The notes: generated by a model not told the origin, from the sequence alone. A DNA stretch of 64,000 nt from Anaerolineae bacterium (GCA_028277515.1 JANQGC010000008.1:16434-80433), one strand, 5' to 3'; counted from the stretch's first letter, positions 8,709-17,658 are shown. Numbers and translations are program-made.

Positions 8709-11402
8709 TTATGATCCATTCAAGGCCGACGCCACGAATCCCGGCACAGCCTCCAGCGCCTGGGGCAGCTTGCCGGCATCACGACCACCGGCCTGGGCCA
8801 TATTCGGCCGTCCGCCGCCACCGCCGCCCACAATCTTGGCCACTTCACGCACTAGATTGCCGGCATGCAATCCCCGTTTGATCAGATCGTCCGTCACCGT
8901 GGCAATGATAACCGGTTTATCATTGAGAATGGTGGCCAAAACGGCCATGCCCGAGCCTACCTTATCGCGATACCAATCGGCCATCTCACGCAGGTTATCC
9001 GCCCCCGCCACCTCGACCTGGGCAGCGAGAACATTCACATCTTGCACCTGCTGCACTTCGGATAGAATTTCGCTGAACTGGGCGCGGGCCAGTTTGCTCT
9101 GTAGCTTATTTAGACGCTTTTGCAATTCCTTGTTTTCGGCCAACAGCGATTCCAGGCGCGTTTCCACTTCATTTAACGGGCTGTTCAACTTTTGCGACAC
9201 GCGGCCTAATGTATCCAATCGTTCCGTCACCAACTGCTGCGCTGCGGCTCCGGTCACCGCTTCTACGCGGCGCACTCCGGCAGCTACCGCCCCTTCACTG
9301 ACAAATCGAAACTGGCCAATATCATTTGTTTCTGAAACGTGCAGCCCACCACAAAGCTCAAAGCTGTATGGTTCATCCTTCTCCCGCCCATTGATGGAAA
9401 TGGTGCGCACAATATCGCCATATTTTTCGCCGAACAAGGCCATTGCTCCTGCGCTGATGGCATCCTTTTGGCCCATATAGCTCGCAGTGACCTGGTAATT
9501 GGCCATAATCGCTTTGTTAATATCCGCTTCAATCGCCGACAGCGTTTCCCGATCGACCGCCTCGCCGTGGGAAAAGTCAAATCGCAAACGGTCGGGAGCA
9601 ACCAGGGAACCGGCCTGCTGCACATGGGTTCCCAAATGGGAGCGCAGTTCCTTATGTAGCAGATGGGTAGCGGTATGGTTACGCCGGATATCAGCGCGCC
9701 GCTGTCTATCTACTTCTAATTGAATGTCGTCACCAACGCACATTTTCCCCTGGCGCAAACGGCCGATGTGGATCACCAATCCAGGGAGCGGCATGGCCAT
9801 ATCCTCAACAACAAACTCTGCGCCACTGTCCAGGTCAATGATCCGACCCGTGTCGCTCACTTCACCACCGGCTTCAACATAGAATGGCGTGGATATGGCA
9901 ACAAGCTCTGCCTCATCCCCGGAGCTAATGTCCTGAACCTGCTGCCCATCGCGGATCAGCCCCACGATTTCGGAGGTCATTTTGGAACCGTAATAGGGAT
10001 CATATTCAACGCCATGTTCCAAATGACCGGCCTCCACCAACTCATTCAAAAGCACGCCATAAACGGAATCATCGGTTTTGTAGCGGCCGAAAGCACCGGA
10101 GCCGCTGGCCAGGGCATGCGCTCTTCTGGCTTCATTGTAGCCCTTCTCGTCGATGGTTAAACCGCGACCATGAACCAAATCGCGCGTGATTTCCACCGGC
10201 AGGCCGTAAGTTGCATAAAGATTAAACGCATCCTCGCCCGATATTTGCTGTTCCCCCTTTTTGCGCATCTCTTCCAGGATACCCATCAAATGGACCACGG
10301 CCGAGTCCAATGTACGCTCGAAACGTTCTTCTTCATGTCTTAAGGTGTGCAAAATCTGGTCGCGTCTGTTCTGCAATTCGGGATAGGCGTCGCCCATTTC
10401 GGCAATATACACGTTGGCAACTTCTTCCAGGAAAGGGGCCTGGAAACCGATCTGGCGGCCGAAGCGCGCCGCCCGGCGAATCAGCATGCGCAGCACATAG
10501 CCCGCCCCGGTACTGCCCGGCCGCACTCCATCGGCAACCAGGAAGGTCGCCGCCCGGCCGTGGTCGGCAATCACCCGGTAGCCAACGACATTTTCCTCTC
10601 GTTCCTCATCCGAATCATCCAGCAGTTCCTGGACACGATCCATCACCGGTGAGAAAACATCCGTATCATAATTGTTGTCCTTTTGCTGCATGATCCGCGC
10701 CAGCCGTTCCAAACCCATGCCCGTATCCACGGAGGGTTTAGGCAGCGGCGTCAGCGAGCCATCCTCTTCCCGGTTGAACTGCATGAAGACCAGGTTCCAG
10801 AACTCCAGGAACTCCTCGTCATCATCAGCATTCAGGCGTGAGGGGACGCATTTGTTCAGATCACCGACGAAATAGAAAATTTCCGAATTGGGTCCGCATG
10901 GCCCGACATCACCCATTTCCCAGAAATTATCTTTTTTGCCAAAGCGCAAGATCTTTTCTGCCGGTAAATATTCCTGCCATAGTTCAAATGACTCGTCATC
11001 CTCAGTGTAGATCGTAGCCCACAGGCGTTCCGGTTCTAATTTCAGCACGCCGGTAACAAAATCCCAGGCGAAGCGGATAGCATCTTTCTTGAAATAATCG
11101 CCAAAGGAAAAATTACCCAGCATCTCAAAAAAAGTATGGTGCCTGGGCGACGGTCCCACGTTTTCCAGGTCATTGTGCTTGCCGGTTACGCGCATGCATT
11201 TTTGCGACGAAGCAGCCCGGTTATACGGCCGTTTCTCCTTACCCAGAAACACATCTGTGAACTGGTTCATCCCCGCATTGGTAAATAGAAGTGTGGGGTT
11301 ATTATGCAGGGGCAGAGGTGAACTCGGCACGACCTCATGGCTGAATTCGGCGAAAAAATCTAAAAACGCCTCCCTGATTTCATTGGTTGTTTTTGGTATC
11401 AT
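8709..11402 (-). CDS. alaS: Alanyl-tRNA synthetase
   Basis: 897 residues, full length for the family. It charges tRNA-Ala in the cytosol. The class II catalytic core is at the N-terminus (AFLDFFAEFSHEVVPSSPL, RVTGKHNDLENVG, HHTFFEMLGNFSFGDYF), the editing domain has the zinc-binding HTATHLLHKEL and CGGLHVSE elements (about residues 570 and 675), and the C-terminal DHHA1 domain ends with a glycine-rich run followed by RPNMAQAGG. The start codon ATG is preceded by AAGAGGATCAAG. Upstream on the same strand lie a promoter, a short Ala-rich reading frame and a strong terminator hairpin, suggesting attenuation control (see 11458-11648). It ends in an intrinsic terminator at 8586-8604. Confidence 0.98.
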   Translation of the reverse strand: MIPKTTNEIREAFLDFFAEFSHEVVPSSPLPLHNNPTLLFTNAGMNQFTDVFLGKEKRPYNRAASSQKCMRVTGKHNDLENVGPSPRHHTFFEMLGNFSFGDYFKKDAIRFAWDFVTGVLKLEPERLWATIYTEDDESFELWQEYLPAEKILRFGKKDNFWEMGDVGPCGPNSEIFYFVGDLNKCVPSRLNADDDEEFLEFWNLVFMQFNREEDGSLTPLPKPSVDTGMGLERLARIMQQKDNNYDTDVFSPVMDRVQELLDDSDEEREENVVGYRVIADHGRAATFLVADGVRPGSTGAGYVLRMLIRRAARFGRQIGFQAPFLEEVANVYIAEMGDAYPELQNRRDQILHTLRHEEERFERTLDSAVVHLMGILEEMRKKGEQQISGEDAFNLYATYGLPVEITRDLVHGRGLTIDEKGYNEARRAHALASGSGAFGRYKTDDSVYGVLLNELVEAGHLEHGVEYDPYYGSKMTSEIVGLIRDGQQVQDISSGDEAELVAISTPFYVEAGGEVSDTGRIIDLDSGAEFVVEDMAMPLPGLVIHIGRLRQGKMCVGDDIQLEVDRQRRADIRRNHTATHLLHKELRSHLGTHVQQAGSLVAPDRLRFDFSHGEAVDRETLSAIEADINKAIMANYQVTASYMGQKDAISAGAMALFGEKYGDIVRTISINGREKDEPYSFELCGGLHVSETNDIGQFRFVSEGAVAAGVRRVEAVTGAAAQQLVTERLDTLGRVSQKLNSPLNEVETRLESLLAENKELQKRLNKLQSKLARAQFSEILSEVQQVQDVNVLAAQVEVAGADNLREMADWYRDKVGSGMAVLATILNDKPVIIATVTDDLIKRGLHAGNLVREVAKIVGGGGGGRPNMAQAGGRDAGKLPQALEAVPGFVASALNGS

Positions 11403-11457
11403 CTTGATCCTCTTATTTCTTTTGCTTTCACCGCTAAATTTTAACTGAGCAACAAAA

Positions 11458-11489
11458 AACCGCCAGACCGTAATCCCGATCTGGCGGTT
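11458..11489 (-). terminator. Attenuator terminator hairpin in the alaS leader
   Basis: Minus-strand AACCGCCAGA (11489-11480) pairs perfectly with TCTGGCGGTT (11467-11458), 12-nt loop, followed by a T-rich run. It lies 56 nt upstream of the alaS ATG and 26 nt after the stop of the leader peptide, so it would stop transcripts before alaS. Its 5' side (11484-11475) can instead pair over 10 bp, with two G-U pairs, with 11541-11532 inside the leader peptide gene, an antiterminator. Confidence 0.85.
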
Positions 11490-11514
11490 GTAAAAGCCTT
11501 ATCAGCGGCACGAA

Positions 11515-11610
11515 TCAGGCAGCACAACACTCCAGACCAGGGGTCTGGCCGGCAGCAGCGGCCGCCTGTACCTTGCTGATGGTTGTCATGTTTCTGATAC
11601 GCTCGTTCAT
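11515..11610 (-). CDS. Putative Ala-rich leader peptide of alaS (31 residues)
   Basis: The frame reads MNERIRNMTTISKV, then Q followed by five consecutive Ala codons (GCG GCC GCT GCT GCC, residues 16-20), then GQTPGLECCAA and TGA. Seven of 31 residues are Ala. Directly after the Ala run, codons 21-23 contain CCAGACC (11548-11542), which pairs perfectly with GGTCTGG (11538-11532) in codons 25-27; the latter can alternatively pair with the 5' arm of the downstream terminator. A ribosome stalled on Ala codons would cover the first arm and favour the antiterminator. The ATG has no Shine-Dalgarno and lies about 3 nt after the predicted transcription start, so it would be leaderless. Function is inferred from arrangement. 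Confidence 0.65.
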   Translation of the reverse strand: MNERIRNMTTISKVQAAAAAGQTPGLECCAA

Positions 11611-11619
11611 CGTATGGGC

Positions 11620-11648
11620 ATGTTATCAAAGGGCAGGGCGTGTGTCAA
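11620..11648 (-). promoter_or_regulatory. Promoter of the alaS leader
   Basis: Minus-strand TTGACA (11648-11643), 17-nt spacer, TAACAT (11625-11620). The start point would fall near 11613, almost at the leader peptide ATG (11610). Confidence 0.65.
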
Positions 11649-11697
11649 CTTTTTTAGTAATTCAATTTTTCACTGTTACAAAAATCATTTGCACAGC

Positions 11698-11757
11698 AAT
11701 TTGACAACTTTTCACTTGACATATCGACGATAATCATTTTATAAAAGTTGTCAAATT
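11698..11757. promoter_or_regulatory. 15-bp inverted repeat flanking a rightward promoter
   Basis: AATTTGACAACTTTT (11698-11712) and its exact reverse complement (11743-11757) bracket a promoter-like TTGACA (11716-11721) with TATAAA (11740-11745) on the plus strand. The right arm overlaps the -10 region. This is the geometry of an operator pair or a looping repressor site. It lies between the divergent alaS leader and the lipoprotein gene at 11845; a second possible -10 (TATAGT) lies closer to that gene at about 11811. Confidence 0.55.
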
Positions 11758-11844
11758 TCAGGTTACAGAATGTTGAAGTATCGAACAATCCAATTTCCCA
11801 AATTTATGGTATAGTGCAAACCTAAACTCAAGGGGTGGACAATC

Positions 11845-12306
11845 ATGAATAAAAAGATTTCTTATGCTTTTTTCTGTCTTGTTGCCATACTCTTAATTGG
11901 ATGTCAGGCTGGTGGCAAAAACACCCAACCAGACGCAAGAGCTGCGCTAACTATTTCCAGGGACGATAGAGTGGACACAGCGGACAACGCAACCCAACCG
12001 CCGGAAAACAAGGGTGCCGGAGTATATTGGGATGGTGGTGAATGGGGCGACCAACCTGTGGTAAGCTTAGAGCATGGCAGCTCTCTGGCAGCGCGCGCGA
12101 AAGTTGTATCTTGTGGACTTAGGCTTGAAGCTCTCGACACTGCCGTCGAAAACCATTTGAACAGAGGGGTGCCGCAATCTGAGGGATCCAAAATAATTAT
12201 TTCGGAACTAGATGAATCGGGCGAACCACTATGGAGCAGATCAATTACTGTTAATTCCCTGACATCTGACACTTTTCTTATCAATTGCCGTGAGGAAAGT
12301 CCTTAG
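11845..12306 (+). CDS. Hypothetical lipoprotein
   Basis: 153 residues. A signal peptide with lipobox (LVAILLIGC, Cys at about residue 20) predicts export and lipid anchoring. The mature part contains WDGGEWGDQPVV, a central AKVVSCGLRLEAL segment and one further Cys near the end; no known domain is recognised. The start has AAGGGGTGG about 10 nt upstream. It stands alone, divergent from the alaS leader, behind the inverted-repeat promoter region. Confidence 0.7.
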   Translation: MNKKISYAFFCLVAILLIGCQAGGKNTQPDARAALTISRDDRVDTADNATQPPENKGAGVYWDGGEWGDQPVVSLEHGSSLAARAKVVSCGLRLEALDTAVENHLNRGVPQSEGSKIIISELDESGEPLWSRSITVNSLTSDTFLINCREESP

Positions 12307-12494
12307 GGATCAAGTTTTGATGTTTCTATCTTTAATGGCGCACGCAAGGGTAAATCCAAGTAACAAGTTGTTTATCGCATGAAAACACGCTAACCTTCGT
12401 CAACCGGAATGCTTTAGCAATCCTCTATCGGCTCTGACCAATCCTGGACTTGCCATCCCCAACCGTCCTATTTCTAAACTGTCGGGTAGCTAGA

Positions 12495-13130
12495 TCAGGC
12501 ATCACTGAGGCGTTTTTCCAGCATGGCCAATGCCTGTTCCAGTTCGGCCTGGCGTAGACTGGTCGTGACATCGCCGCGTGTTCGTTCCAGCACGGCCCGT
12601 ACGGTGTCTGTTCGCCGTCTCAATCCGCCGGTGATGCTGTCGTTAAAGTCGAAGGTGACCAGGATGCTGTAGATCTGGTCCATGGCATCGAGCAGAGATT
12701 CAGCCTCATCATCATGGCCATGACGAATGATGTCCAGGATGCGCCGGCGCAGTTCTGTCGCTGCCTCAGCCAGGCCATTGAGCCAGGTATTGTATTCGGC
12801 TCCCAGCTCTTCCGGCAGGGGCAGGGGGCGATTGCGCACTAGGGCATAGGTCAGGTTGGCTTCAACAAATTCTTTGATGGCGTCCTGGGTATATCCGGCA
12901 AAATAAAGGGCCGGGTAATCTTCTACATCGGTGATTAAGGCATTAGCTGCCTTTCGGGCTTCGGCGATCAATTTTTCGGCCGTTTGCCATTCGTCGCGAT
13001 GGACGGCTCGAATGGCGCGTGCACAGAGGCTAATCAGGCTGCGCGAGCGATTATAGGCCAGGTTTCGGGCATTATTGACTTCTTCAAAGTAGGTGCGGAT
13101 GGTTTCTGCTGTTTGATCTAATCGGTCCAT
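12495..13130 (-). CDS. Translin/TRAX-like family protein
   Basis: 211 residues, all-helical. The N-terminal RNLAYNRSRSLISLCARAIRAVHR and the C-terminal GGLRRRTDTVRAVLERTRGDVT with a following LEQAL helix match prokaryotic translin-family proteins, known mainly from archaea and Chloroflexota. Eukaryotic translin/TRAX binds and processes small RNA (C3PO); in prokaryotes the role is unsettled. Acidic catalytic residues of TRAX cannot be judged by eye. It follows the DUF3467 gene by 15 nt on the same strand, so the two are probably cotranscribed. Confidence 0.75.
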   Translation of the reverse strand: MDRLDQTAETIRTYFEEVNNARNLAYNRSRSLISLCARAIRAVHRDEWQTAEKLIAEARKAANALITDVEDYPALYFAGYTQDAIKEFVEANLTYALVRNRPLPLPEELGAEYNTWLNGLAEAATELRRRILDIIRHGHDDEAESLLDAMDQIYSILVTFDFNDSITGGLRRRTDTVRAVLERTRGDVTTSLRQAELEQALAMLEKRLSDA

Positions 13131-13145
13131 GATGTCCTGTTCAGG

Positions 13146-13517
13146 TTATTGATCTTCATTTTCATCGTTATCGTCATCGGACCCTTCTAGCGGAAAACGG
13201 AAAAAGTTGTCGGCCAGCGCTGATCCTTGCTGGGGCAAACGAATCTCACCATACTGCCTTTCGTAGTTTGCCAAATTTTGGGCGAGCGCCAGTTGCAACA
13301 TTTTGGCATGCATGGGGGTCATGACAACGCGCGCTTTTACGCTGCCACGGGGGGAACGGGGCAGCACCTGGGCGAAATCTATCACCAGTTCGGCGAAGGA
13401 ATGGCTGATAAAAGCGATGTTGGCATATTGAGGCTCCAAATCTTTGGGTAGATGAATGTTGATGCGCTTTTTTGCTGCTTTTTTGGGTTGGGTATTTTCT
13501 TTACTATCTTCACTCAT
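13146..13517 (-). CDS. DUF3467 family protein
   Basis: 123 residues. A basic N-terminal tail (QPKKAAKKRINIHLPKDLE) precedes the DUF3467 core: YANIAFISHSFAELVIDFAQVLP then KARVVMTPMHAKMLQLALAQNLANYERQYGEI. An acidic tail (SDDDNDENEDQ) ends the protein. The family is small, cytosolic and of unknown function. First gene of a pair with the translin-like gene. Confidence 0.85.
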   Translation of the reverse strand: MSEDSKENTQPKKAAKKRINIHLPKDLEPQYANIAFISHSFAELVIDFAQVLPRSPRGSVKARVVMTPMHAKMLQLALAQNLANYERQYGEIRLPQQGSALADNFFRFPLEGSDDDNDENEDQ

Positions 13518-13719
13518 AATAAATCACCTTGAAAAATTGATCGGAAAATGTTTCCTTTAATTTGCTGAGTATCATGATTCTAAATGTTTTAGGTAAGCTC
13601 ATGTGACTTCCAGGAACCTGCTAAGGTAAGATACCTTATCTTGCTGGGACCAGCAAAGTCCAATGAACAGGATTGAGGTGGGGATCACATCATGTTACAA
13701 TGAGTTTTATGAGGACGAC

Positions 13720-14133
13720 ATGGCTCAGGAAAATTTTGAGGTAGTTGAGCATACGGCCGATTGGTCGATTCGGGTGCGGGGGCAAAGCCTGGCCAGATTG
13801 TTTCAACACGCGGCCGAGGGCATGAGCATGCTGATTGCCGGTGACTTGCAAACCTTGCCTAAGGATATTGTACGAGATGTACAACTATCGGCCGTTGACG
13901 TAGAAAGCTTGCTCGTTGATTGGCTGAGTGAATTAGCTTATTGGGCGGAAATGGAGCAAATAGTATTCCATTCGTTTGACATGCCTGAAGTCAGGCAAAC
14001 ATATCTTAAGGCTGTCATCAAAGGGGGTAGAGCTGAGATCTTGCATAAGCACATTAAGGCGGTTACCTATCATGAGTTGGAGGTAAAACGAACAGATGTT
14101 GGCTTTGAGGCAACCATTGTTTTTGATGTATAG
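13720..14133 (+). CDS. Archease
   Basis: 137 residues from the ATG at 13720, preferred over an ATG at 13663 because GAGGA lies 5 nt upstream and the protein then begins MAQENFEVVEHTADW, the family's usual N-terminus. HTADWSIRVRG, LFQHAAEGMSMLI and the terminal VKRTDVGFEATIVFDV carry the conserved His/Asp metal-site residues. Archease stimulates RtcB by promoting its guanylylation and multiple turnover, and rtcB follows 9 nt downstream. Confidence 0.92.
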   Translation: MAQENFEVVEHTADWSIRVRGQSLARLFQHAAEGMSMLIAGDLQTLPKDIVRDVQLSAVDVESLLVDWLSELAYWAEMEQIVFHSFDMPEVRQTYLKAVIKGGRAEILHKHIKAVTYHELEVKRTDVGFEATIVFDV

Positions 14134-14142
14134 GGTAAAAAG

Positions 14143-15591
14143 ATGAAGCGTCAAGATTTCAATCAAATTTCACCTTACTTATTTGAAATTCCGCGGTCCT
14201 ACCGGCCGGATATGCGTGTGCCGGCTCGATTTTATGCCAATGAAGAACTGCTGGATGGCGCATTAGGGGATAAGAGCCTGGATCAGTTAGCTAATACGGC
14301 CACCTTGCCCGGCGCTCTAAAGTATGCCCTGGCGATGCCCGACATCCACCAGGGTTATGGTTTTCCGATTGGGGGCGTTGTGGCTACAGAACTGCCTGAT
14401 GGTGTGATTTCACCCGGTGGGGTGGGGTATGACATCAACTGCGGCGTCAGGCTGTTGGGAACCCATGTTGATCAGCAAGAGGTTGCGCCATATTTGGATG
14501 AGCTGGCCAATCAATTGCAGCGTAACTGCCCCCATGGCGTCGGCCGGGGAGGGGATATAAAGCTGAAGCGGCATGAACTTATTGCTTTGGTGCAGCAAGG
14601 AGGAAAATGGGCCAAGAAAAATGGATTTGCTACAGATATGGACCTGGAACATACAGAAGAAAGCGGCCGTATCGCTGGGGCAGATGCCGGCAAGGTGAGC
14701 GACCGGGCGATCCAACGGGGACTACAGCAAATTGGCACATTGGGAGCAGGGAACCACTTCATCGAAGTTGATGTAGTGGATGATATATTTTACGAAAAAG
14801 CTGCCAAACGTATGGGTTTATTTCCGGGCCAGATCGTCGTTCAGATCCATTGTGGTTCACGGGGTTTTGGTCACCAGGTCTGCACCGATTATGTGAAAAG
14901 ATTTCAGCCGGTTGTTCATAAGTATGGGATTGAATTACCGGACCGGGAATTGGTATGTGCACCATTGAGCAGCCCGGAAGGTCAGGATTACTTGGCGGCC
15001 ATGCGCGCCGCAGCCAATTATGCGTTTGTCAACAGGCAGGTCTTGACCCATCTGATCCGCCAAAGTTTTGAAAGTGCCCTGGCCGGTCGGGTGCGCAATT
15101 TTCATGTTTACCAGATTTATGATATTGCTCATAATATGGCTAAAATTGAGAATCATAAGGTGGATGGCCGGAAAGTAGACGTTTGCGTACATCGCAAAGG
15201 AGCAACGCGCGCCTTTGGACCGGGCTCACCTGTGCTGCCGGATCGTTATCGTGATGTGGGTCAGCCGGTGTTAGTTCCCGGATCGATGGGCACGGCCAGT
15301 TGGGTACTGGTTGGAACAGAAGGTTCAATGGCCCAAAGCTTTGGCTCCACCTGTCACGGGGCCGGACGCACGATGAGCCGGACGAAAGCTAAGAAAACGG
15401 TTCGAGGTCATGATCTGCGGTTGCAGTTGGAAGAAAAAGGAATTCACATTCGTGCTGGCAGTTTAAAGGGATTGGCTGAAGAGGCGCCCATTGCTTATAA
15501 AGATGTCGACCGGGTGATTGAAGTCGTGCATGGAGCGGGTATCGCTAAAAAAGTGGCACGGATTGTGCCTGTCGCAGTGGTCAAGGGATGA
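14143..15591 (+). CDS. rtcB: RNA 3'-phosphate/5'-hydroxyl ligase RtcB
   Basis: 482 residues, standard length. RtcB seals RNA 2',3'-cyclic phosphate or 3'-phosphate ends to 5'-hydroxyl ends with GTP and Mn2+ (tRNA splicing in archaea, RNA repair in bacteria). Motifs include [29 protein letters not shown] (Mn-binding Asp and Cys), [35 protein letters not shown] and [14 protein letters not shown] with the presumed guanylylated His. AGGG lies about 8 nt before the ATG. The stop overlaps the ComEA start by 4 nt (ATGA). Confidence 0.97.
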   Translation: MKRQDFNQISPYLFEIPRSYRPDMRVPARFYANEELLDGALGDKSLDQLANTATLPGALKYALAMPDIHQGYGFPIGGVVATELPDGVISPGGVGYDINCGVRLLGTHVDQQEVAPYLDELANQLQRNCPHGVGRGGDIKLKRHELIALVQQGGKWAKKNGFATDMDLEHTEESGRIAGADAGKVSDRAIQRGLQQIGTLGAGNHFIEVDVVDDIFYEKAAKRMGLFPGQIVVQIHCGSRGFGHQVCTDYVKRFQPVVHKYGIELPDRELVCAPLSSPEGQDYLAAMRAAANYAFVNRQVLTHLIRQSFESALAGRVRNFHVYQIYDIAHNMAKIENHKVDGRKVDVCVHRKGATRAFGPGSPVLPDRYRDVGQPVLVPGSMGTASWVLVGTEGSMAQSFGSTCHGAGRTMSRTKAKKTVRGHDLRLQLEEKGIHIRAGSLKGLAEEAPIAYKDVDRVIEVVHGAGIAKKVARIVPVAVVKG

Positions 15592-16205
15592 AGGTAGCGG
15601 CCGGTAAGATTTCTAATTGGGTTATCATGGCGACGGCTGTCCTGGTCCTCGCGTCATTTCTTACGGCTTGCTCGCAGCCGGAACCCATCAAAATTGTGCC
15701 GCCCGATCCCACGGAGACACCAGCGCCAACCGCAACACCTCAACCCATTGTCGCTTATATCAGTGGCCATGTCCTGGAGCCGGATGTCTATGCACTTGAA
15801 CCTGGCAGTCGGGTCAAGCAGTTGGTGGAAGCGGCCGGAGGGTTTACTGATGAGGCCAATACGGCCGTCATCAACCTGGCCCACCCCCTAGTCGATGGCA
15901 CGCATATCCACATTCCCGCATTGGGAGAGGAGTCAGCGCCCCCACCCGTTCTCAATGAGCCAACCCCTTTTCAAAGGTCAGGAGAGATCCCGCTTGGGTC
16001 TGGAGGGGGCTTGCTTAATATTAACAGTGCCGAACAAAATGAATTAGAATCACTGCCGGGCATTGGCCCGGTTACAGCGAAAAAGATTTTAGATTACCGG
16101 CAGGCCAATGGATCGTTTTCGCGAATTGAAGAAATAATGAATGTACCCGGCATTGGGGAAGGAAAGTTTGCTCAGATCCAGGATTTTATTATGGTGGGGA
16201 ATTAA
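15588..16205 (+). CDS. comEA: ComEA-type lipoprotein: SLBB plus helix-hairpin-helix
   Basis: 205 residues. A signal region ending LASFLTAC (lipobox Cys at about 28) is followed by a Pro/Thr spacer, an SLBB domain ([16 protein letters not shown]...[10 protein letters not shown], about 55-115) and a C-terminal double HhH domain ([25 protein letters not shown]...[12 protein letters not shown], about 145-203). ComEA binds double-stranded DNA at the cell surface in transformation. No comEC or comF is nearby, so a role in DNA uptake is likely but not shown by context. It overlaps rtcB by 4 nt. Confidence 0.88.
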   Translation: MKVAAGKISNWVIMATAVLVLASFLTACSQPEPIKIVPPDPTETPAPTATPQPIVAYISGHVLEPDVYALEPGSRVKQLVEAAGGFTDEANTAVINLAHPLVDGTHIHIPALGEESAPPPVLNEPTPFQRSGEIPLGSGGGLLNINSAEQNELESLPGIGPVTAKKILDYRQANGSFSRIEEIMNVPGIGEGKFAQIQDFIMVGN

Positions 16206-16207
16206 CA

Positions 16208-17377
16208 ATGCCGCGCGAAAATTGGTTAACGGTGACGGCGACCCGCCTGGCCCGTATCCCATTTGCCCTGCAGGGACGCAAACCATTTGAACCGCCGGAA
16301 AAGATTCTCATCCTGCATGCATGTTGTTTGAGCCAGATCATGCTGGCCACGCCTCTGCTAGCAGCATTGGGCCAAAGCTTTCCCAATGCGCGTATTGATT
16401 GGGGAGTGAGTGATTGGGCGCGACCGGCAGTTGCTGGAAATCCTCGTTTGACGGAGTTAATCAATATCGGAGAGAGCGGGATACAGAGGCGTAGCTGGGC
16501 GAAAATAAAAAAGCTGGCCAAAGTTTTGCGCGAGGAGCAATATGATACTTGTTTTGTTCCCAGCCGGTCGGGAATTTTGAGTTATATCGCCTGGCGGACC
16601 GGCATCAAACAGCGTGTCGGTATCAATGCACGTGGCCGTGGTTTTGCCCATACGATTGGTGTGAATTTGCCAGAAGAACCCTGCAATGCGGCTGAGACAA
16701 ACTTGAGTTTGGCGCAAGCCATAGGCATTGAAGAGGAAATCATTCAAGGCGTGAGTTCCGAATTTTACCCATCGGACAGCGCGAGACGGAATGCGACCCG
16801 GCTGCTCATTGAAGAGATCGATTGGCTAGGAGATGTGCCGCTGGTTATTATGCATCCTGGAGGCGGGATGAATCCGCTGCGTTCTTCACCGCTTAAACGC
16901 TGGCCTGTGGAACGTTTCGCCCTTTTAGGAAACCATTTACAGCGTTATCATGGCGCGCGCGTGGTTTTGATCGGCTCTGAAGAAGAACGGCCGTTGGTGA
17001 AGGATATTGCGGGATTGATGCCGGGAAAAGTGAGCGATTTATCCGGCCGGCTGCGGTTGGATGAGGTTGGCGCCTTGTGTGAGGTGGCAGATTTATATAT
17101 TGGCAATGATGCCGGGCCAACGCATATCGCTGCGGCAACCGGCTGTCCGACGCTGGCCATTTATGGACTGAATGATCCGAGCTACTCCATGCCTTATACG
17201 AAGCGGGGGAATGTCGAGACATTGTGGCGAGATTTAAGTGAGATAGAGGAGGAACGGCCGTTTACCTGGGATATTGGCGTGACGGCTGGGGAAGCGATAA
17301 AAGCGGCTGAAACGTTGTTAACTCAATCACGGGACCGGGAACACAATTTTGAATTTTTAATGGGTAAGAAGAGATAG
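16208..17377 (+). CDS. Glycosyltransferase family 9 (heptosyltransferase-like)
   Basis: 389 residues, GT-B fold. KILILHACCLSQIMLATPLLAALG is the N-terminal nucleotide-sugar glycosyltransferase motif; MHPGGGMNPLRSSPLKRWPVERFA and the C-terminal LYIGNDAGPTHIAAATGCPTLAIYG are hallmark GT9 donor-site motifs. It probably transfers a sugar to a cell-envelope glycan; heptose is not implied, since no ADP-heptose genes are seen. It starts 2 nt after comEA and ends the cluster, 53 nt before tRNA-Asp. Confidence 0.9.
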   Translation: MPRENWLTVTATRLARIPFALQGRKPFEPPEKILILHACCLSQIMLATPLLAALGQSFPNARIDWGVSDWARPAVAGNPRLTELINIGESGIQRRSWAKIKKLAKVLREEQYDTCFVPSRSGILSYIAWRTGIKQRVGINARGRGFAHTIGVNLPEEPCNAAETNLSLAQAIGIEEEIIQGVSSEFYPSDSARRNATRLLIEEIDWLGDVPLVIMHPGGGMNPLRSSPLKRWPVERFALLGNHLQRYHGARVVLIGSEEERPLVKDIAGLMPGKVSDLSGRLRLDEVGALCEVADLYIGNDAGPTHIAAATGCPTLAIYGLNDPSYSMPYTKRGNVETLWRDLSEIEEERPFTWDIGVTAGEAIKAAETLLTQSRDREHNFEFLMGKKR

Positions 17378-17430
17378 TATTTTGTTGACATGAATGTACA
17401 CATCTGATAATATTTCTCCTCTTAACAAGA

Positions 17431-17503
17431 GGGGGCGTGGTGTAGTGGTTAACACGCCGGCCTGTCAAGCCGGAGATCGCGGGTTCGACCCCCGTCGCTC
17501 CCG
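17431..17503 (+). tRNA. tRNA-Asp (anticodon GTC)
   Basis: A 73-nt cloverleaf: acceptor GGGGGCG with CGCTCCC (one G-U pair), D-loop TAGTGGTTAACA, anticodon stem CCGGC/GCCGG around CTGTCAA giving anticodon GTC, T-arm GCGGGTTCGACCCCCGT, discriminator G, no encoded CCA. Its 3' end is the left attachment site of the island. Confidence 0.95.
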
Positions 17504-17512
17504 TTTAGGGCA
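17490..17512 (+). other. attL-like direct repeat at the tRNA-Asp 3' end
   Basis: 23 bp (14 nt of the tRNA 3' end plus 9 nt beyond, TTTAGGGCA at the right end) are repeated exactly and in the same orientation at 47301-47323. The bases on either side differ between the copies. This is the pattern left by site-specific integration into a tRNA gene that restores the tRNA. Confidence 0.85.
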
Positions 17513-17580
17513 TTCTGATCCAATGCCCGTAGTGTCGAGGTGCTTTATTTCTGGTAAGTTGTTAAAGTGCTAAGACAAAT

Positions 17581-17622
17581 AAGCCGCCGTTTCCTCTAGG
17601 AAGAAGAATGGGCGGCTTTTTT
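17581..17622 (+). terminator. Intrinsic terminator downstream of tRNA-Asp
   Basis: AAGCCGCC (17581-17588) and GGCGGCTT (17611-17618) pair and run into a T-stretch. A nearer small hairpin, GGGCATT/AATGCCC, spans about 17508-17528. Both lie on the island side of the repeat. Confidence 0.75.
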
Positions 17623-17658
17623 CTTGTCTATCGGCCGTTTTCGGCCTGGTAAGAGGCC

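Noticed and set aside
11441..11629. 62-residue minus-strand frame over the alaS leader
   Set aside because: It runs through the terminator hairpin and promoter and has no ribosome site; the 31-codon frame fits the regulatory geometry.
11403..11650. T-box riboswitch before alaS
   Set aside because: No AGGGTGGNACCGCG-type antiterminator bulge or specifier loop is present; the Ala-rich frame and alternative hairpins explain the region better.
13615..13650. AAGGTA-AGA-TACCTT palindrome upstream of archease as an operator
   Set aside because: Short, and overlapping other partial repeats; no promoter is clearly tied to it, so it was not listed.
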